DNA of 64,000 nucleotides from Candidatus Aphodousia gallistercoris (GCA_018714185.1 DVNT01000007.1:16833-80832); one strand, 5' to 3'. Counted from the first letter of the stretch, positions 30,750 to 39,846 are shown. Notes: a model not told the origin generated them from the sequence alone. Numbers and translations: made by a program.

Positions 30750-32798
30750 ATGTCAAAACACGAATCTTTAGACGTCCGTGTTGCGATCGATGAAGATAAC
30801 CCCGCGTTGGTTCGCAATGAAGCGCTTTGCGTTAATTGCTCCATGTGCCGTCAGGTTTGCGAGGATTACATCGGAGTGCACGGGCACTACCAGCTCGAAA
30901 AAACCGGCGACCGTGCCATTTGCGTGCATTGCGGCCAGTGCATCAATGTTTGCCCGACCGGTAGCCTGTTTGCCCGACCGGAATACCCGGATGTTCAAAA
31001 GGCAATCGACGATCCGCAAGCTATTGTTGTCTTTTCGACTTCACCGGCCGTGCGCGTTGCCTTGGCGGAAGCGTTCGGGGAAGAAGCCGGCGGCTTCAAC
31101 GAAGGCAAGATGGTCGGCTTGTTGCGTGCTCTCGGAGCCGATTATGTTCTCGATACCAATTTCAGCGCTGACTTGACCATTATGGAAGAGGCCAGCGAGC
31201 TTGTTGAACGCTTGACCAAGCACACCGGCCCCTTGCCGCAATTTACGAGCTGCTGCCCGGCTTGGGTGAAATATGCCGAAACTTTCCACCCGGAAATGCT
31301 GGCCAATATTTCGACGGCCAAAAGCCCGATCGGCATGCAAGGCCCTACGGTAAAGACCTACTTTGCCAAACAGCAATCCTTGGACGCGAGAAAGATCGTT
31401 CATGTTGCCGTCACGCCCTGTACGGCGAAAAAATTTGAAATTCGCCGCGAAGAGCTTGCCGGCGCAGCCAAGTTTTACGGCATTGAAGGTATGCGCGATA
31501 CCGACTATGTCATTACGACGACCGAACTCGCCCAGTGGGCCCAAGAAAAGGGCCTTGCCTTTGACAGCATCCAAGATAGCTCCTTTGACCGTCTCATGGG
31601 TGAAGGCTCCGGCGCCGGCGTCATCTTCGGCAACACCGGCGGCGTGATGGAAGCGGCCTTGCGCACGGCCTACTACTTGGTCACCGGCCAAAGAGCACCC
31701 GAATCATTTTACGATCTTGAACCGGTTCGCGGTCTCACGGACACAAAGGAAGCAAGCGTTCAGATCGGCGATCTCACCTTAAAGGTCGCTGTTGTTTACG
31801 GTACGGCCAATGCCGGCCGCCTGATCGAACAGATCCAAAAGGGTGAAAAGCAATACCACTTCGTTGAGGTCATGACGTGCCCGGGCGGCTGCATCAGCGG
31901 CGGCGGCCAACCCAAGCTCAACTGGGGACAAGAAGACAGCACGCGCCAGTTGCGCATTGACGCGCTTTACAAACGCGACAGCGCCATGAGCACTGAACAC
32001 CGTACCAGCTACGAAAACGAAGAAATTAAAGCACTGTACAAAACCTTTTACGGAAAACCGCTTTCCGAATTGGCGGAAAGCCTTTTACACACCCACTACT
32101 TGGACCGTAGCGGGGATTTAGGAGAAAAGAAGATGAAATATCGCTGCAAAGTTTGTGGCTACATCCATGAATGCGAAGGCCCCTTGCCTGCCGACTACAT
32201 TTGCCCGATCTGCAAAAAGGGCGCCGAATTCTTTGAACCGGTTGAAGAAGCCTCCGGCAAAGACGGCAAGTTGGCCGGCACGAAGACTGAAAAGAATTTG
32301 ATGACCGCCTTCGCCGGTGAATCGCAAGCTCGCAACAAGTACACCTACTTTGCTGAAGTAGCCAAGCGCGAAGGATACGAACAAATCGCGGCTATCTTCT
32401 TGCAAACTGCTCGCAACGAGCAAGAACACGCCCGCTTGTGGTGTGATGCCCTCGGCTGGATCGGTGATACGGCGGCCAACTTGGGCGCTGCCGCTGACGG
32501 CGAAAACTATGAATGGACCGACATGTACGACGGCTTTGCCAAGGACGCTGATGCCGAAGGCTTCACGGAATTGGCTGCCAAGTTCCGCGCCGTGGCCGCC
32601 ATTGAAAAGGCTCACGAAGAACGCTATCGCAAGCTTTTGAACAATGTTCAAATGAAGCAAGTGTTCGAAAAAGCCGGCCAAGCCATGTGGGAATGCCGCA
32701 TCTGCGGTCACTTGGTCATGGGCGTTAAGGCTCCGGAAGTGTGCCCGGTTTGCGGCTACGCTCAGAGCTACTTTGAAGTGCGTGCTGAAAACTACTAA
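30750..32798 (+). CDS. [FeFe] hydrogenase - rubredoxin - rubrerythrin fusion protein
   Basis: A 682-residue protein from ATG 30750. Two [4Fe-4S] ferredoxin sites (Cys27/30/33/37 and Cys58/61/64/68) lead into the H-cluster domain with L1 TSCCPAW (166-172), L2 TPCTAKKFE (222-230) and L3 [14 protein letters not shown] (375-388). All H-cluster cysteines are present, but L2 has Thr and L3 Thr where Met and Ala are usual. At residue 462 a rubredoxin (Cys466/469/485/488) begins, followed by a rubrerythrin diiron domain ([20 protein letters not shown]) and a C-terminal rubredoxin (Cys649/652/665/668). Inference: H2-derived electrons could feed peroxide or oxygen detoxification. No hydE, hydF or hydG maturase gene is in the window. 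A Shine-Dalgarno and ATG at the junction allow a separate rubrerythrin product. Confidence 0.93.
   Translation: MSKHESLDVRVAIDEDNPALVRNEALCVNCSMCRQVCEDYIGVHGHYQLEKTGDRAICVHCGQCINVCPTGSLFARPEYPDVQKAIDDPQAIVVFSTSPAVRVALAEAFGEEAGGFNEGKMVGLLRALGADYVLDTNFSADLTIMEEASELVERLTKHTGPLPQFTSCCPAWVKYAETFHPEMLANISTAKSPIGMQGPTVKTYFAKQQSLDARKIVHVAVTPCTAKKFEIRREELAGAAKFYGIEGMRDTDYVITTTELAQWAQEKGLAFDSIQDSSFDRLMGEGSGAGVIFGNTGGVMEAALRTAYYLVTGQRAPESFYDLEPVRGLTDTKEASVQIGDLTLKVAVVYGTANAGRLIEQIQKGEKQYHFVEVMTCPGGCISGGGQPKLNWGQEDSTRQLRIDALYKRDSAMSTEHRTSYENEEIKALYKTFYGKPLSELAESLLHTHYLDRSGDLGEKKMKYRCKVCGYIHECEGPLPADYICPICKKGAEFFEPVEEASGKDGKLAGTKTEKNLMTAFAGESQARNKYTYFAEVAKREGYEQIAAIFLQTARNEQEHARLWCDALGWIGDTAANLGAAADGENYEWTDMYDGFAKDADAEGFTELAAKFRAVAAIEKAHEERYRKLLNNVQMKQVFEKAGQAMWECRICGHLVMGVKAPEVCPVCGYAQSYFEVRAENY
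32118..32135 (+). promoter_or_regulatory. Internal ribosome-binding site and start codon at the hydrogenase/rubrerythrin junction
   Basis: TTAGGAG at 32118-32124 lies eight bases before an in-frame ATG (32133-32135) that opens [10 protein letters not shown], the standard start of a stand-alone rubredoxin-rubrerythrin. It fits either a remnant of two once-separate genes or active dual initiation. Confidence 0.6.
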
Positions 32799-32826
32799 TT
32801 CGGCATTAAACGCCTAACCATCAAGG

Positions 32827-32865
32827 AAACGGGAGAGTTCATAACGACGCTCCCGTTTTCTTTTT
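32827..32865 (+). terminator. Terminator of the hydrogenase fusion gene
   Basis: AAACGGGAG pairs with CTCCCGTTT, followed by TCTTTTT. Confidence 0.85.
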
Positions 32866-32912
32866 GCCGCCTTTGAAGCACAAGCGGGCTTACGTTCGCC
32901 CGATCTCTTGCA

Positions 32913-33380
32913 CTAGCGATCCCGGTTCTGCTTTAGCAAATCACGGATTTCCCTTAACAGAATAACCTCTTCGGGGGTGGGAGCGGCTTTCTTTTCGGCT
33001 TGTGCCTTTTTAAAGATCGCACTGTCGGCGGCCAATCGCACTCGATTGACAAGCCGAACGAGGCAAAAGACGACAAAAGCCATCAAAAGGAAGTGAAAGA
33101 CAGCCGTAATAAAAGCACCGTATCCGATCACGGCCGCGCCGGCTTTCGTTAGGGCGTCGTAAGTCATCGGCCCGGCATATCCCTCGGGCAGGGATAAAAC
33201 AAAAAAGAAATTGGAAAAGTCTTGTGATCCGACAACAACCCCCAAAATGGGATTGATCACATCTTTTACCAATGACGTGACGATGGAAGTAAAGGCAGCG
33301 CCGACGATTACGCCCACCGCCATGTCGATCACGTTGCCGCGACTGATAAATGTTTGGAAATCGGAAAGAAATTTTTTCAT
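32913..33380 (-). CDS. mscL: Large-conductance mechanosensitive channel
   Basis: A 155-residue protein from ATG 33380. The long frame reaching 33584 is an Arg-rich extension without family support. The start MKKFLSDFQTFISRGNVIDMAVGVIVGAAF and two transmembrane helices with a periplasmic loop (LPEGYAGPMTYDALTKAGAA) are standard MscL, with a charged C-terminal helix. It opens on hypo-osmotic shock. Confidence 0.95.
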   Translation of the reverse strand: MKKFLSDFQTFISRGNVIDMAVGVIVGAAFTSIVTSLVKDVINPILGVVVGSQDFSNFFFVLSLPEGYAGPMTYDALTKAGAAVIGYGAFITAVFHFLLMAFVVFCLVRLVNRVRLAADSAIFKKAQAEKKAAPTPEEVILLREIRDLLKQNRDR

Positions 33381-33614
33381 ATTTTTTCGCCGCCGCTTTC
33401 CGGCTTTGTTGCCGGCCAGCGGGCGCCGCCTCCTTGTACGGGCAATTGCATAAAAGCAACCGCCAAACCTCAAAGCATGCCGCCGCCCGAGCCGACCTTC
33501 TGGCTTCCTTCGGCGGCACTTCCTTGGAAAAGGACGATGGGCTCGATCCTTCTCAATTTTTGCCATTATACGTGCCGGCCGCATAAAAACCGATCCGCCT
33601 CAAGGCTTAATAAT

Positions 33615-33642
33615 TTGTTTTTCTGCTACTTTTCATTAGAAT
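33615..33642 (+). promoter_or_regulatory. Promoter of tRNA-Gly (and possibly trmB)
   Basis: TTGTTT at 33615-33620, a 16-nt spacer and TAGAAT at 33637-33642, placing the start about ten bases before the tRNA. Confidence 0.6.
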
Positions 33643-33658
33643 AGACACCCTACTTCAT

Positions 33659-33732
33659 GCGGATGTAGCTCAATGGTAGAGCAGAGGCTTCCCAAGCCTA
33701 TGACGAGGGTTCGATTCCCTTCATCCGCTCCA
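33659..33732 (+). tRNA. tRNA-Gly(CCC)
   Basis: A 74-nt cloverleaf with encoded CCA. Acceptor GCGGATG pairs with CATCCGC, and the anticodon loop TTCCCAA gives CCC. The T-loop is TTCGATT. Confidence 0.96.
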
Positions 33733-33749
33733 TCTCAACCATTCGAATG

Positions 33750-33771
33750 CGGACTCTGGGTCCGTTTTTTT
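33750..33771 (+). terminator. Terminator of tRNA-Gly, directly before trmB
   Basis: CGGAC pairs with GTCCG (33750-33754 with 33760-33764), followed by seven T ending at the base before the trmB ATG. Confidence 0.75.
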
Positions 33772-34494
33772 ATGACCGAAAAGAAAGTACTGTCCCCTGA
33801 AGAAATCGAAATTCTGAAAAAGAAGCATATCCGCAGTTTTACGCTTCGCCGAGGCCATATCAGCCAAGCCCAAAAGCGCGCTCTTGACGAGCTCCTGCCC
33901 CGTTATGCCGTCCAGTACAACACTGAACTTTTTGATCGCAAAGCCGCCTTCGGCCGCGAAGCGCCCTTCGTTTTAGAAATCGGCTGCGGCATGGGCGAAA
34001 CGACGGCAAGCATTGCCGAGCAGCACCCCGAAGTGGATTTCTTAGGCTGTGAAGTCTTTTCTGCCGGCGTCGGCGCCTTAGCTAAGCGGCTCGATGAAAT
34101 GCACCTTGACAACGTCCGCATTATCCAGCACGATGCTGTTGAAGTGGTCAAGGATATGATTGCCCCGGACAGCTTGGACGGCGTACATATCTTTTTCCCG
34201 GATCCGTGGCGCAAGGCCAGGCACCATAAACGCCGCTTGGTCGCTCAACCGTTCATTCATGAATTAGCTGCCCGTATCCGCCCGGGCGGCTATATCCACT
34301 GCGCAACCGACTGGGAAAATTACGCCGAACAGATGCTTGAAGTACTAAGCGGCGAACCGCTTTTGAAAAACCTGCACGACGGCTTTTCCCCTGTGATGGC
34401 CAACCCTATTACAGAACGCCCCATGACAAAGTTCCATGCCAGAGGCGAGCGACTCGGGCACGGAGTCTGGGATTTAATTTTTATCCGACTCTGA
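33772..34494 (+). CDS. trmB: tRNA (guanine-N7-)-methyltransferase
   Basis: A 240-residue protein from ATG 33772; an upstream extension would overlap the tRNA and is rejected. The SAM site [16 protein letters not shown], catalytic motif [17 protein letters not shown] and [12 protein letters not shown] are family hallmarks. It methylates G46 of tRNA. It directly follows a tRNA-Gly gene, and the tRNA's terminator T-run touches the start codon. No Shine-Dalgarno is visible outside that hairpin. Confidence 0.95.
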   Translation: MTEKKVLSPEEIEILKKKHIRSFTLRRGHISQAQKRALDELLPRYAVQYNTELFDRKAAFGREAPFVLEIGCGMGETTASIAEQHPEVDFLGCEVFSAGVGALAKRLDEMHLDNVRIIQHDAVEVVKDMIAPDSLDGVHIFFPDPWRKARHHKRRLVAQPFIHELAARIRPGGYIHCATDWENYAEQMLEVLSGEPLLKNLHDGFSPVMANPITERPMTKFHARGERLGHGVWDLIFIRL

Positions 34495-34506
34495 TAAGAG
34501 CTGCCT

Positions 34507-35361
34507 ATGATTGACCTCCTCTATCAAATTAAAGCGTTCATTCTCGGTATTGTTGAAGGATTGACCGAATTTTTGCCGATCTCTTCAACCGGGCACCTCA
34601 TCATCGCCGGAGACCTACTGAATTTCTCCGGTCCGGAGGTCAACACATTCAGCATCGCTATTCAAGCCGGCGCCATCTGTGCCGTATGCTGGTTTTACCG
34701 CGAAAGGCTTTATCGGATCCTGACCGGTTTTACAACGGAGAAACAGCAACGACAGTTGGTTATCAATCTTTTCGTGGCGTTTTTGCCGGCGGCTGTGCTG
34801 GGCGTCATTTTTGCCGATTTGATCGAGGAGCTGCTCTTTAATCCGGTCACTGTCGCAGCAGCCTTGGTCATCGGCGGCTTCATCATCTTTTGGGTTGAAA
34901 ACTGGCAAGCCAAGCAAAGCACTGCCTGCCGCACTTCCACCATGGACGACATGACGGCTAAAACCGCCTTTTTAGTGGGCTGCATGCAGTGCATTGCCAT
35001 GATTCCGGGCACCAGCCGTTCGGGGGCAACCATCATTGGCGGCTTAGTTTTAGGGCTGTCTCGCAAAGCCGCTACCGAATTTTCATTTTTCTTAGCGATT
35101 CCGACCATTTTCGGGGCAACCGTTTATTCGCTCAGCAAAGTGTTCCTGCGCATTTCGCAAGAACAAACGTTTGTTTGGACAACCAATATGACAGTCGGCT
35201 TTGCAGTCGGTTTTATCGTCTCTTTCGTGAGCGCCTTGATTGTTGTGAAATGGTTGCTGCGCTACGTGGCGAGCAACGACTTTAAGCCTTTCGGCTGGTA
35301 TCGCATTGTCTTTGGATTCGTTATCCTTGTGACGCATTACACCGGCTTGGTACAGTGGTGA
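34507..35361 (+). CDS. uppP: Undecaprenyl-diphosphatase (UppP/BacA)
   Basis: A 284-residue protein with about eight transmembrane helices. Catalytic motifs are EGLTEFLPISSTGHL and PGTSRSGATIIGGL. It recycles the lipid carrier for peptidoglycan and other envelope polymers. It begins 12 bases after trmB. Confidence 0.95.
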   Translation: MIDLLYQIKAFILGIVEGLTEFLPISSTGHLIIAGDLLNFSGPEVNTFSIAIQAGAICAVCWFYRERLYRILTGFTTEKQQRQLVINLFVAFLPAAVLGVIFADLIEELLFNPVTVAAALVIGGFIIFWVENWQAKQSTACRTSTMDDMTAKTAFLVGCMQCIAMIPGTSRSGATIIGGLVLGLSRKAATEFSFFLAIPTIFGATVYSLSKVFLRISQEQTFVWTTNMTVGFAVGFIVSFVSALIVVKWLLRYVASNDFKPFGWYRIVFGFVILVTHYTGLVQW

Positions 35362-35427
35362 TAAGTATTCTATTTCCGATTGTTTCGCCCCAAAGTACGC
35401 TCTTGCACAACGTGATAAAATAGGCTT

Positions 35428-35604
35428 GTTCCTGGTAAGCGATAAGTTGCTTTAAGATTCCTTGTTCCAATGCTTATGCACTTAGGTTGCTGGACTTGGG
35501 GCCGGTGGTGGGAGGCACGTGATGCTTCCCCGAAGCCCGCTTCAGAGGCGACCACCCTTGAATCTTCGGACTCAGGATGCAAGGCAACACTTACTGGGAA
35601 CTTT
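35428..35604 (+). ncRNA. ssrS: 6S RNA
   Basis: About 177 nt with the closed-hairpin form of 6S RNA. The ends pair over 12 bp (35428-35439 with 35590-35601), followed by a second closing stem GTTGCTTT / AAGGCAAC. A run of seven T comes directly after the 3' end. The 3' half contains GCGACCACCCTTGAA, resembling betaproteobacterial 6S. A TAAAAT -10 sits about 8 nt upstream of the 5' end. The next gene codes for an EVE-domain protein, as is usual for Burkholderiales ssrS. 6S RNA binds the housekeeping RNA polymerase in stationary phase. Confidence 0.82.
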
Positions 35605-35630
35605 TTTTATCCCTCTGCACCCAAAACATC

Positions 35631-36098
35631 ATGACAAAACACTTTTGGCTCATGAAATCAGAACCGACGGAGTGTTCCGTGCAGAGTGTTCTGAAGATGC
35701 CGCAACAGACAGTCCCCTGGTTCGGAATTCGCAATTATCAAGCGAGAAATTTCATGCGTGACGTCATGAAGCCGGGAGATGCGGTCCTTTTTTATCATTC
35801 ATCCTGCCCGCATCCCGGGATTGCCGGCTTGGCAACCGTGGTCTCCGAGGCCAAACCCGATGCCACGCAATTTGATCCTACCGATCCTTATTACGATCCG
35901 AAATCGACACCGGAAAATCCTCGTTGGGTTTGCGTAGACGTCCGTGTTGACCGGGAAATCCCGCTTATTGCGCTCTCGGAGCTGCGTGCCCACCCGGAAT
36001 TGTCTCAAATGCGGATTTTGCAAAAAGGTAACCGCCTTTCAATTACCGAAGTAAGCGAAAGCGAATACCGCTTCATACTGGAAAATTTGATCCGCTAA
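35631..36098 (+). CDS. EVE-domain protein
   Basis: A 155-residue protein from ATG 35631; upstream in-frame codons lie in the 6S RNA. The opening FWLMKSEPTECSV and LFYHSSCPHPGIAGLATVVSEA are typical EVE/thymocyte-protein-1 motifs. Family knowledge: EVE is a PUA-related fold that binds modified bases in DNA or RNA. Here it lies next to 6S RNA and upstream of tRNA-Thr. Confidence 0.9.
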   Translation: MTKHFWLMKSEPTECSVQSVLKMPQQTVPWFGIRNYQARNFMRDVMKPGDAVLFYHSSCPHPGIAGLATVVSEAKPDATQFDPTDPYYDPKSTPENPRWVCVDVRVDREIPLIALSELRAHPELSQMRILQKGNRLSITEVSESEYRFILENLIR

Positions 36099-36128
36099 AG
36101 TTGCCAATCCAATTTTTTCTAAAAAATA

Positions 36129-36157
36129 TTGCATTTCAGAAAAAAGTTCGGCATAAT
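36129..36157 (+). promoter_or_regulatory. Sigma-70-type promoter of tRNA-Thr
   Basis: TTGCAT at 36129-36134, an exact 17-nt spacer and CATAAT at 36152-36157, about 37 bp before the tRNA. Confidence 0.7.
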
Positions 36158-36193
36158 TCTGCTTCTCGCAAATCGCGAGACAAAAAATGGGAA

Positions 36194-36269
36194 GCCGGTT
36201 TAGCTCAGTTGGTAGAGCAGCGCATTCGTAATGCGAAGGTCGGGAGTTCAAGTCTTCTAACCGGCACCA
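36194..36269 (+). tRNA. tRNA-Thr(CGU)
   Basis: A 76-nt cloverleaf with encoded CCA. Acceptor GCCGGTT pairs with AACCGGC, and the anticodon loop TTCGTAA gives CGU. The T-stem has two G-U pairs. Confidence 0.95.
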
Positions 36270-36278
36270 TCTCTTCGA

Positions 36279-36303
36279 ACACGTCCTTTGAGGCGTGTTT
36301 TTT
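36279..36303 (+). terminator. Terminator of tRNA-Thr
   Basis: ACACG pairs with CGTGT, followed by a T-run. Confidence 0.7.
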
Positions 36304-36387
36304 ATTTCTCCTTATAGTTTCCCCTGCCCTGCAAGACGAAATAACCTTTCTGTGTTACCCTTCGTTTTTTGCGTTAGCAATTTTTAA

Positions 36388-36660
36388 CAGATGCCGCGAA
36401 ATCCCCTATGCGAAAGCGTGGGGATGGATAGCAGCTATTATTGCTATTGCAAGACTTTCCGAATCCTTGCAATCTTTCTTTTTTCGGAAAAACAAACTCG
36501 GGAATGAGCCGCTCAGAGAGTGGCTCGGACTCGATGGGGGCGTCTTAGTGGACACGCCCGCTGTTGTACGGCATCGGCATGCACGTGCAGATGCCCGACA
36601 ACGGCTAGAAATGGGGGTACGCTCCCATGAAACCGCGTTCGACAGAGCGCGGTAGTTCAT
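36388..36660 (+). mobile_element. Small non-autonomous IS605-type element, copy 2 (tnpB 3' tail)
   Basis: 273 bp preceded by TTTAA. The left end has a hairpin ATCCCC / GGGGAT with a GCGAAAGC cap (36400-36425). The rest matches the last 50 codons of the tnpB at 24987: GNEPLREWLGLDGGVLVDTPAVV against GDEWLRKLLELDGGVLVDTPAVV would be the aligned stretch, so identity is partial. The tail has two hairpins (ATGGG..CCCAT and ACCGCG..CGCGGT) and ends GCGCGGTAGTTCAT. All of tnpA and most of tnpB are missing. metN starts 45 bp after it, so metNI probably relies on a promoter within or before the element. Confidence 0.78.
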
Positions 36661-36705
36661 GTCGAGACTTTATGGCTATAGGCCTTAAAACAACGCAGGA
36701 CCAGT

Positions 36706-37755
36706 ATGATTGATCTCAGCCACATTTCTCAACGTTTTACCTCGCCCGACGGCAAATCGGTAGATGCAGTCAAGGATGTTTCCCTGCATGTCAATGAGGG
36801 CGAAATTTTCGGCATCATTGGACGTTCCGGTGCCGGCAAATCGACTTTGGTTCGAACCATTAATTTCTTAACCCAGCCAACTGAAGGCACCGTGACGGTG
36901 AACGGACAGTGCCTGAATAATCTCTCGGCGGAAGATCTCAGAACCATGCGTACCAAAATCGGCATGATCTTCCAGCAATTTAATTTGCTCAGCTCCCGAA
37001 CGGTTTTCGATAACATTGCCTTTCCGTTAGAGCTGCATCATGTCGCGCCGGCTGAAATTGAAAAAAAAGTTAACCGTCTGATCGAGCTCGTCGGTTTGAC
37101 CGAGCACAAGAACAAGTACCCTCGGCAACTCTCGGGCGGGCAAAAGCAGCGTGTCGGCATTGCCCGAGCTTTAGCCAATGATCCCATTGTGCTGCTTTCC
37201 GATGAAGCGACCAGTGCCCTGGATCCTGAAACTACCCGATCGACGCTGGAACTTTTGCAGCGCATTAATCAACAGTTGGGCGTTACGATCGTGCTGATTA
37301 CCCACGAAATGGAGGTCGTCAAGCAAATTTGCGACCGCGTTGTCGTCATGGATAAGGGCGAAGTCGTGGAAAGCGGCACCGTCTTGGAAGTCTTTCGCCA
37401 CCCGAAGCATCCGACAACCCGAGCCATGCTCGCTGACGTTGTCATGCACGACATGCCCGAGAGAATTTATGCGACGGTACGCGAGCGCATAGCCCAAGCC
37501 CAAGCAAGGGGGCACATGGCCAAACTGCTTCACTTAACGTTCGTGGGATCGGAAGTCACCTTGCCCGTGCTTTCAATCATGACCCGCCGCTTTTGCATCG
37601 ATTTCAATATCCTTCAGGGACAGGTGGAGGAGTTGAAAGGGACAAGTTTCGGCATGTTAACGATTCTTGCCGAAAGCCCTGATGAAGAAAACTATATGGC
37701 TGCCACGCAATTTCTCAGTGAAAACCAGGTCGATATTGAGGAGGTTCCGCTATGA
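36706..37755 (+). CDS. metN: Methionine ABC transporter ATP-binding protein
   Basis: A 349-residue protein with Walker A IGRSGAGKSTL, signature LSGGQKQRVGIARA, Walker B VLLSDEATSALD and a C-terminal NIL domain (about 265-349) that binds methionine for feedback inhibition. It couples with the MetI permease, whose gene overlaps by 4 bp. No MetQ binding-protein gene is in the window. Confidence 0.95.
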   Translation: MIDLSHISQRFTSPDGKSVDAVKDVSLHVNEGEIFGIIGRSGAGKSTLVRTINFLTQPTEGTVTVNGQCLNNLSAEDLRTMRTKIGMIFQQFNLLSSRTVFDNIAFPLELHHVAPAEIEKKVNRLIELVGLTEHKNKYPRQLSGGQKQRVGIARALANDPIVLLSDEATSALDPETTRSTLELLQRINQQLGVTIVLITHEMEVVKQICDRVVVMDKGEVVESGTVLEVFRHPKHPTTRAMLADVVMHDMPERIYATVRERIAQAQARGHMAKLLHLTFVGSEVTLPVLSIMTRRFCIDFNILQGQVEELKGTSFGMLTILAESPDEENYMAATQFLSENQVDIEEVPL

Positions 37756-38405
37756 CCCCGGAAATGATTTCCCTTTTGGGCGAAGGCTTTGTCGAAACGG
37801 TCATCATGGTGGTCGGCAGCGGCATCATCGGTAGTATTTTAGGGATACCGCTCGGCGTCCTTTTGCACGTTACGGATAAGGGCGGGCTGATGCCGAAATT
37901 GGCCACCAATGCCGTTGTGGGCGTCATTGTTAATGCCGTGCGCTCGACCCCGTTTATCATTTTGCTTGTTGCCATTTATCCGCTGACGCGCTTGATCGTC
38001 GGCACCACGATCGGTACGGCAGCGACCTTAGTACCCCTGGTGATTTCCGTTGCGCCTTTTATCGCCCGCTTGGTTGAAACGAGCCTGCGCGAAGTCGACC
38101 GCGGCCTCATCGAAGCCGCCCAGTCCATGGGAGCAACCAATATGCAGATCATCACCAAGGTACTGATCCCCGAAGCGATGCCCGGTATTGTCGCCGGCGT
38201 CACAATCGCCATCGTTACGCTTGTCGGATACTCCGCTATGGCAGGAGCCATCGGCGGAGGCGGTTTGGGAGATATCGGCATTCGCTACGGCCACAACCGC
38301 TACATGCCTGAGGTCATGTGGACCGTGGTATTGATTCTGGTCGTTTTCGTACAGGTGATTCAAAGTTTTGGCGACTGGTGCGTCAGAAAAGTGTCAAAAC
38401 GATAA
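37752..38405 (+). CDS. metI: Methionine ABC transporter permease
   Basis: A 217-residue membrane protein with five or so helices and the permease EAA motif (LIEAAQSMGATNMQII). ATGA overlap with metN implies translational coupling. With MetN it imports D/L-methionine. Confidence 0.95.
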   Translation: MTPEMISLLGEGFVETVIMVVGSGIIGSILGIPLGVLLHVTDKGGLMPKLATNAVVGVIVNAVRSTPFIILLVAIYPLTRLIVGTTIGTAATLVPLVISVAPFIARLVETSLREVDRGLIEAAQSMGATNMQIITKVLIPEAMPGIVAGVTIAIVTLVGYSAMAGAIGGGGLGDIGIRYGHNRYMPEVMWTVVLILVVFVQVIQSFGDWCVRKVSKR

Positions 38406-38430
38406 ACAGACAAAAATTGATCGCCTACGG

Positions 38431-38466
38431 GGCGAAGGTCGGCTGAAGCGGACCTTCGCCTTTTTT
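38431..38466. terminator. Terminator of metNI (possibly bidirectional)
   Basis: A perfect 10-bp stem GGCGAAGGTC / GACCTTCGCC is followed by six T on the + strand. The convergent gene ends four bases later. Confidence 0.85.
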
Positions 38467-38469
38467 ATC

Positions 38470-39018
38470 CTATTGGGGCTTTTTCTCGGAAGCAGCTTCT
38501 GCCGCCGGCTTTTCAGAGGCCGGCAGGGGCTCTTTTTCGAGCAAGTTCGTCAAATGATCCTCCACCTCGCCAACGCTGGCAGACAAAGAATTGATCGTCT
38601 CTTGCGTGCTGTCATCGAGAGCCTTTTCTAGCGTACCGATTTTGGCAATGAGTGCCGAGTGCCGGGCTGCCGATTGGTTTTGCAGATCCAGAAGCTGCTT
38701 TTGCATCTCGGACTTTAATTCCGTAAAGCGCGAACGTTCCGCTTTTTGCGCCAAGTCACGAGCTTCCTGCAGTTGCTTATTCACGCGGCGCAACTCCATT
38801 GACAGGGCCGCCTGCTGCACAAAACCGTAGACCAGACAAATTAAAATCATCAGTCCGGGGCCAAGCAGCAAAATCAGTCCCAAAGGTGCCTGAATCTGCG
38901 TATACAGCAAATTCACGCTCACATCGGCCATCACCCCTTCCCAATTAACGACGAGAAAGATCGAGCAAAGCACGAAAAGTAAAAGCACAAAAACCGAACG
39001 CAAATGCATTTCAAACAT
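38470..39018 (-). CDS. Membrane-anchored coiled-coil protein, LapA/DUF1049-like
   Basis: A 182-residue protein (a second start lies at codon 4). Two transmembrane helices (about 8-25 and 45-68) are followed by a long heptad-rich coiled coil (about 72-165) and a Lys/Pro/Ala tail. The two-helix start resembles LapA (DUF1049), whose family acts in lipopolysaccharide assembly control, but the assignment is tentative. It stands alone, divergent from upp. Confidence 0.55.
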   Translation of the reverse strand: MFEMHLRSVFVLLLFVLCSIFLVVNWEGVMADVSVNLLYTQIQAPLGLILLLGPGLMILICLVYGFVQQAALSMELRRVNKQLQEARDLAQKAERSRFTELKSEMQKQLLDLQNQSAARHSALIAKIGTLEKALDDSTQETINSLSASVGEVEDHLTNLLEKEPLPASEKPAAEAASEKKPQ

Positions 39019-39156
39019 CCTTGCAGAGCAATTTTCCTAGCAACACTCTAACAGACATTGGCGACGATGGTGAAGCTCGGACAAGAGAATTTACCTTTTG
39101 TCCGAATCTCGGCTAAGATGAAGTCCCAGTGAGTCAGACTGTCTTAAGGAGTTTTT

Positions 39157-39807
39157 ATGCGCCAAGATCCCCGCTTTCCCCATCTTCATATCGTTGACCA
39201 CCCGCTCGTGCAACACAAGCTCAGTTTCATGAGAGATAAGAATACGACCACGCGAGATTTCCGCGATCTGCTGCGCGAAATTGCCCTCTTAATGGGCTAT
39301 GAAATCACGCGCGATCTTGAACTGACGTATCGAGAAATTGAAACGCCTTTGTGCAAGTACAGTGCCCCGTTCCTTGCCAACAAAAAACCGGTGGTGGTGC
39401 CCGTGCTCAGAGCCGGCCTCGGCATGGCCGACGGCTTACTTGAATTGATGCCCTCGGCCCGGGTCGGCCATATCGGCATGTACCGCGATGAAAATAAGCG
39501 CCCGGTGGAATACTTGGTGAAATTGCCCCCGCATTTGCAGGACCGCCGTTTCTTTGTCGTCGACCCGATGTTGGCGACGGGCTATTCGGCCGCCCACGCC
39601 GTTGACGTTTTGAAAAAGCGCGGCGTCAAAGCCGAACAGATTGCTTTTATGGCTTTGGTGTGCGCTCCGGAAGGCGTTCAAACGTTCCAAGAGTTGCATC
39701 CGGACATTGAAGTGTATACCGCCAGCCTCGATGACCACCTCAATGAAGCAGCCTACATTGTGCCCGGACTGGGCGACGCCGGCGATCGAATTTTCGGAAC
39801 AAAATAG
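39157..39807 (+). CDS. upp: Uracil phosphoribosyltransferase
   Basis: A 216-residue protein with [27 protein letters not shown] and the PRPP loop [12 protein letters not shown]. It salvages uracil to UMP. The ribosome-binding site AAGGAG lies five bases upstream. It is a single gene. Confidence 0.96.
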   Translation: MRQDPRFPHLHIVDHPLVQHKLSFMRDKNTTTRDFRDLLREIALLMGYEITRDLELTYREIETPLCKYSAPFLANKKPVVVPVLRAGLGMADGLLELMPSARVGHIGMYRDENKRPVEYLVKLPPHLQDRRFFVVDPMLATGYSAAHAVDVLKKRGVKAEQIAFMALVCAPEGVQTFQELHPDIEVYTASLDDHLNEAAYIVPGLGDAGDRIFGTK

Positions 39808-39846
39808 CCGATTATTCTCAAAAAAATTCTGAAACCATAAAAATTG

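Noticed and set aside
33381-33584. Extended N-terminus of mscL
   Set aside because: The extension is Arg-rich with no family match; MscL proteins start at MKKFLSDFQ, here ATG 33380.
33673-33771. Upstream extension of trmB
   Set aside because: It runs through tRNA-Gly and its terminator.
36101-36655. A 184-codon open frame across tRNA-Thr
   Set aside because: It reads through the tRNA, its terminator and the IS605-type relic; only the last 50 codons have meaning, as a tnpB tail.
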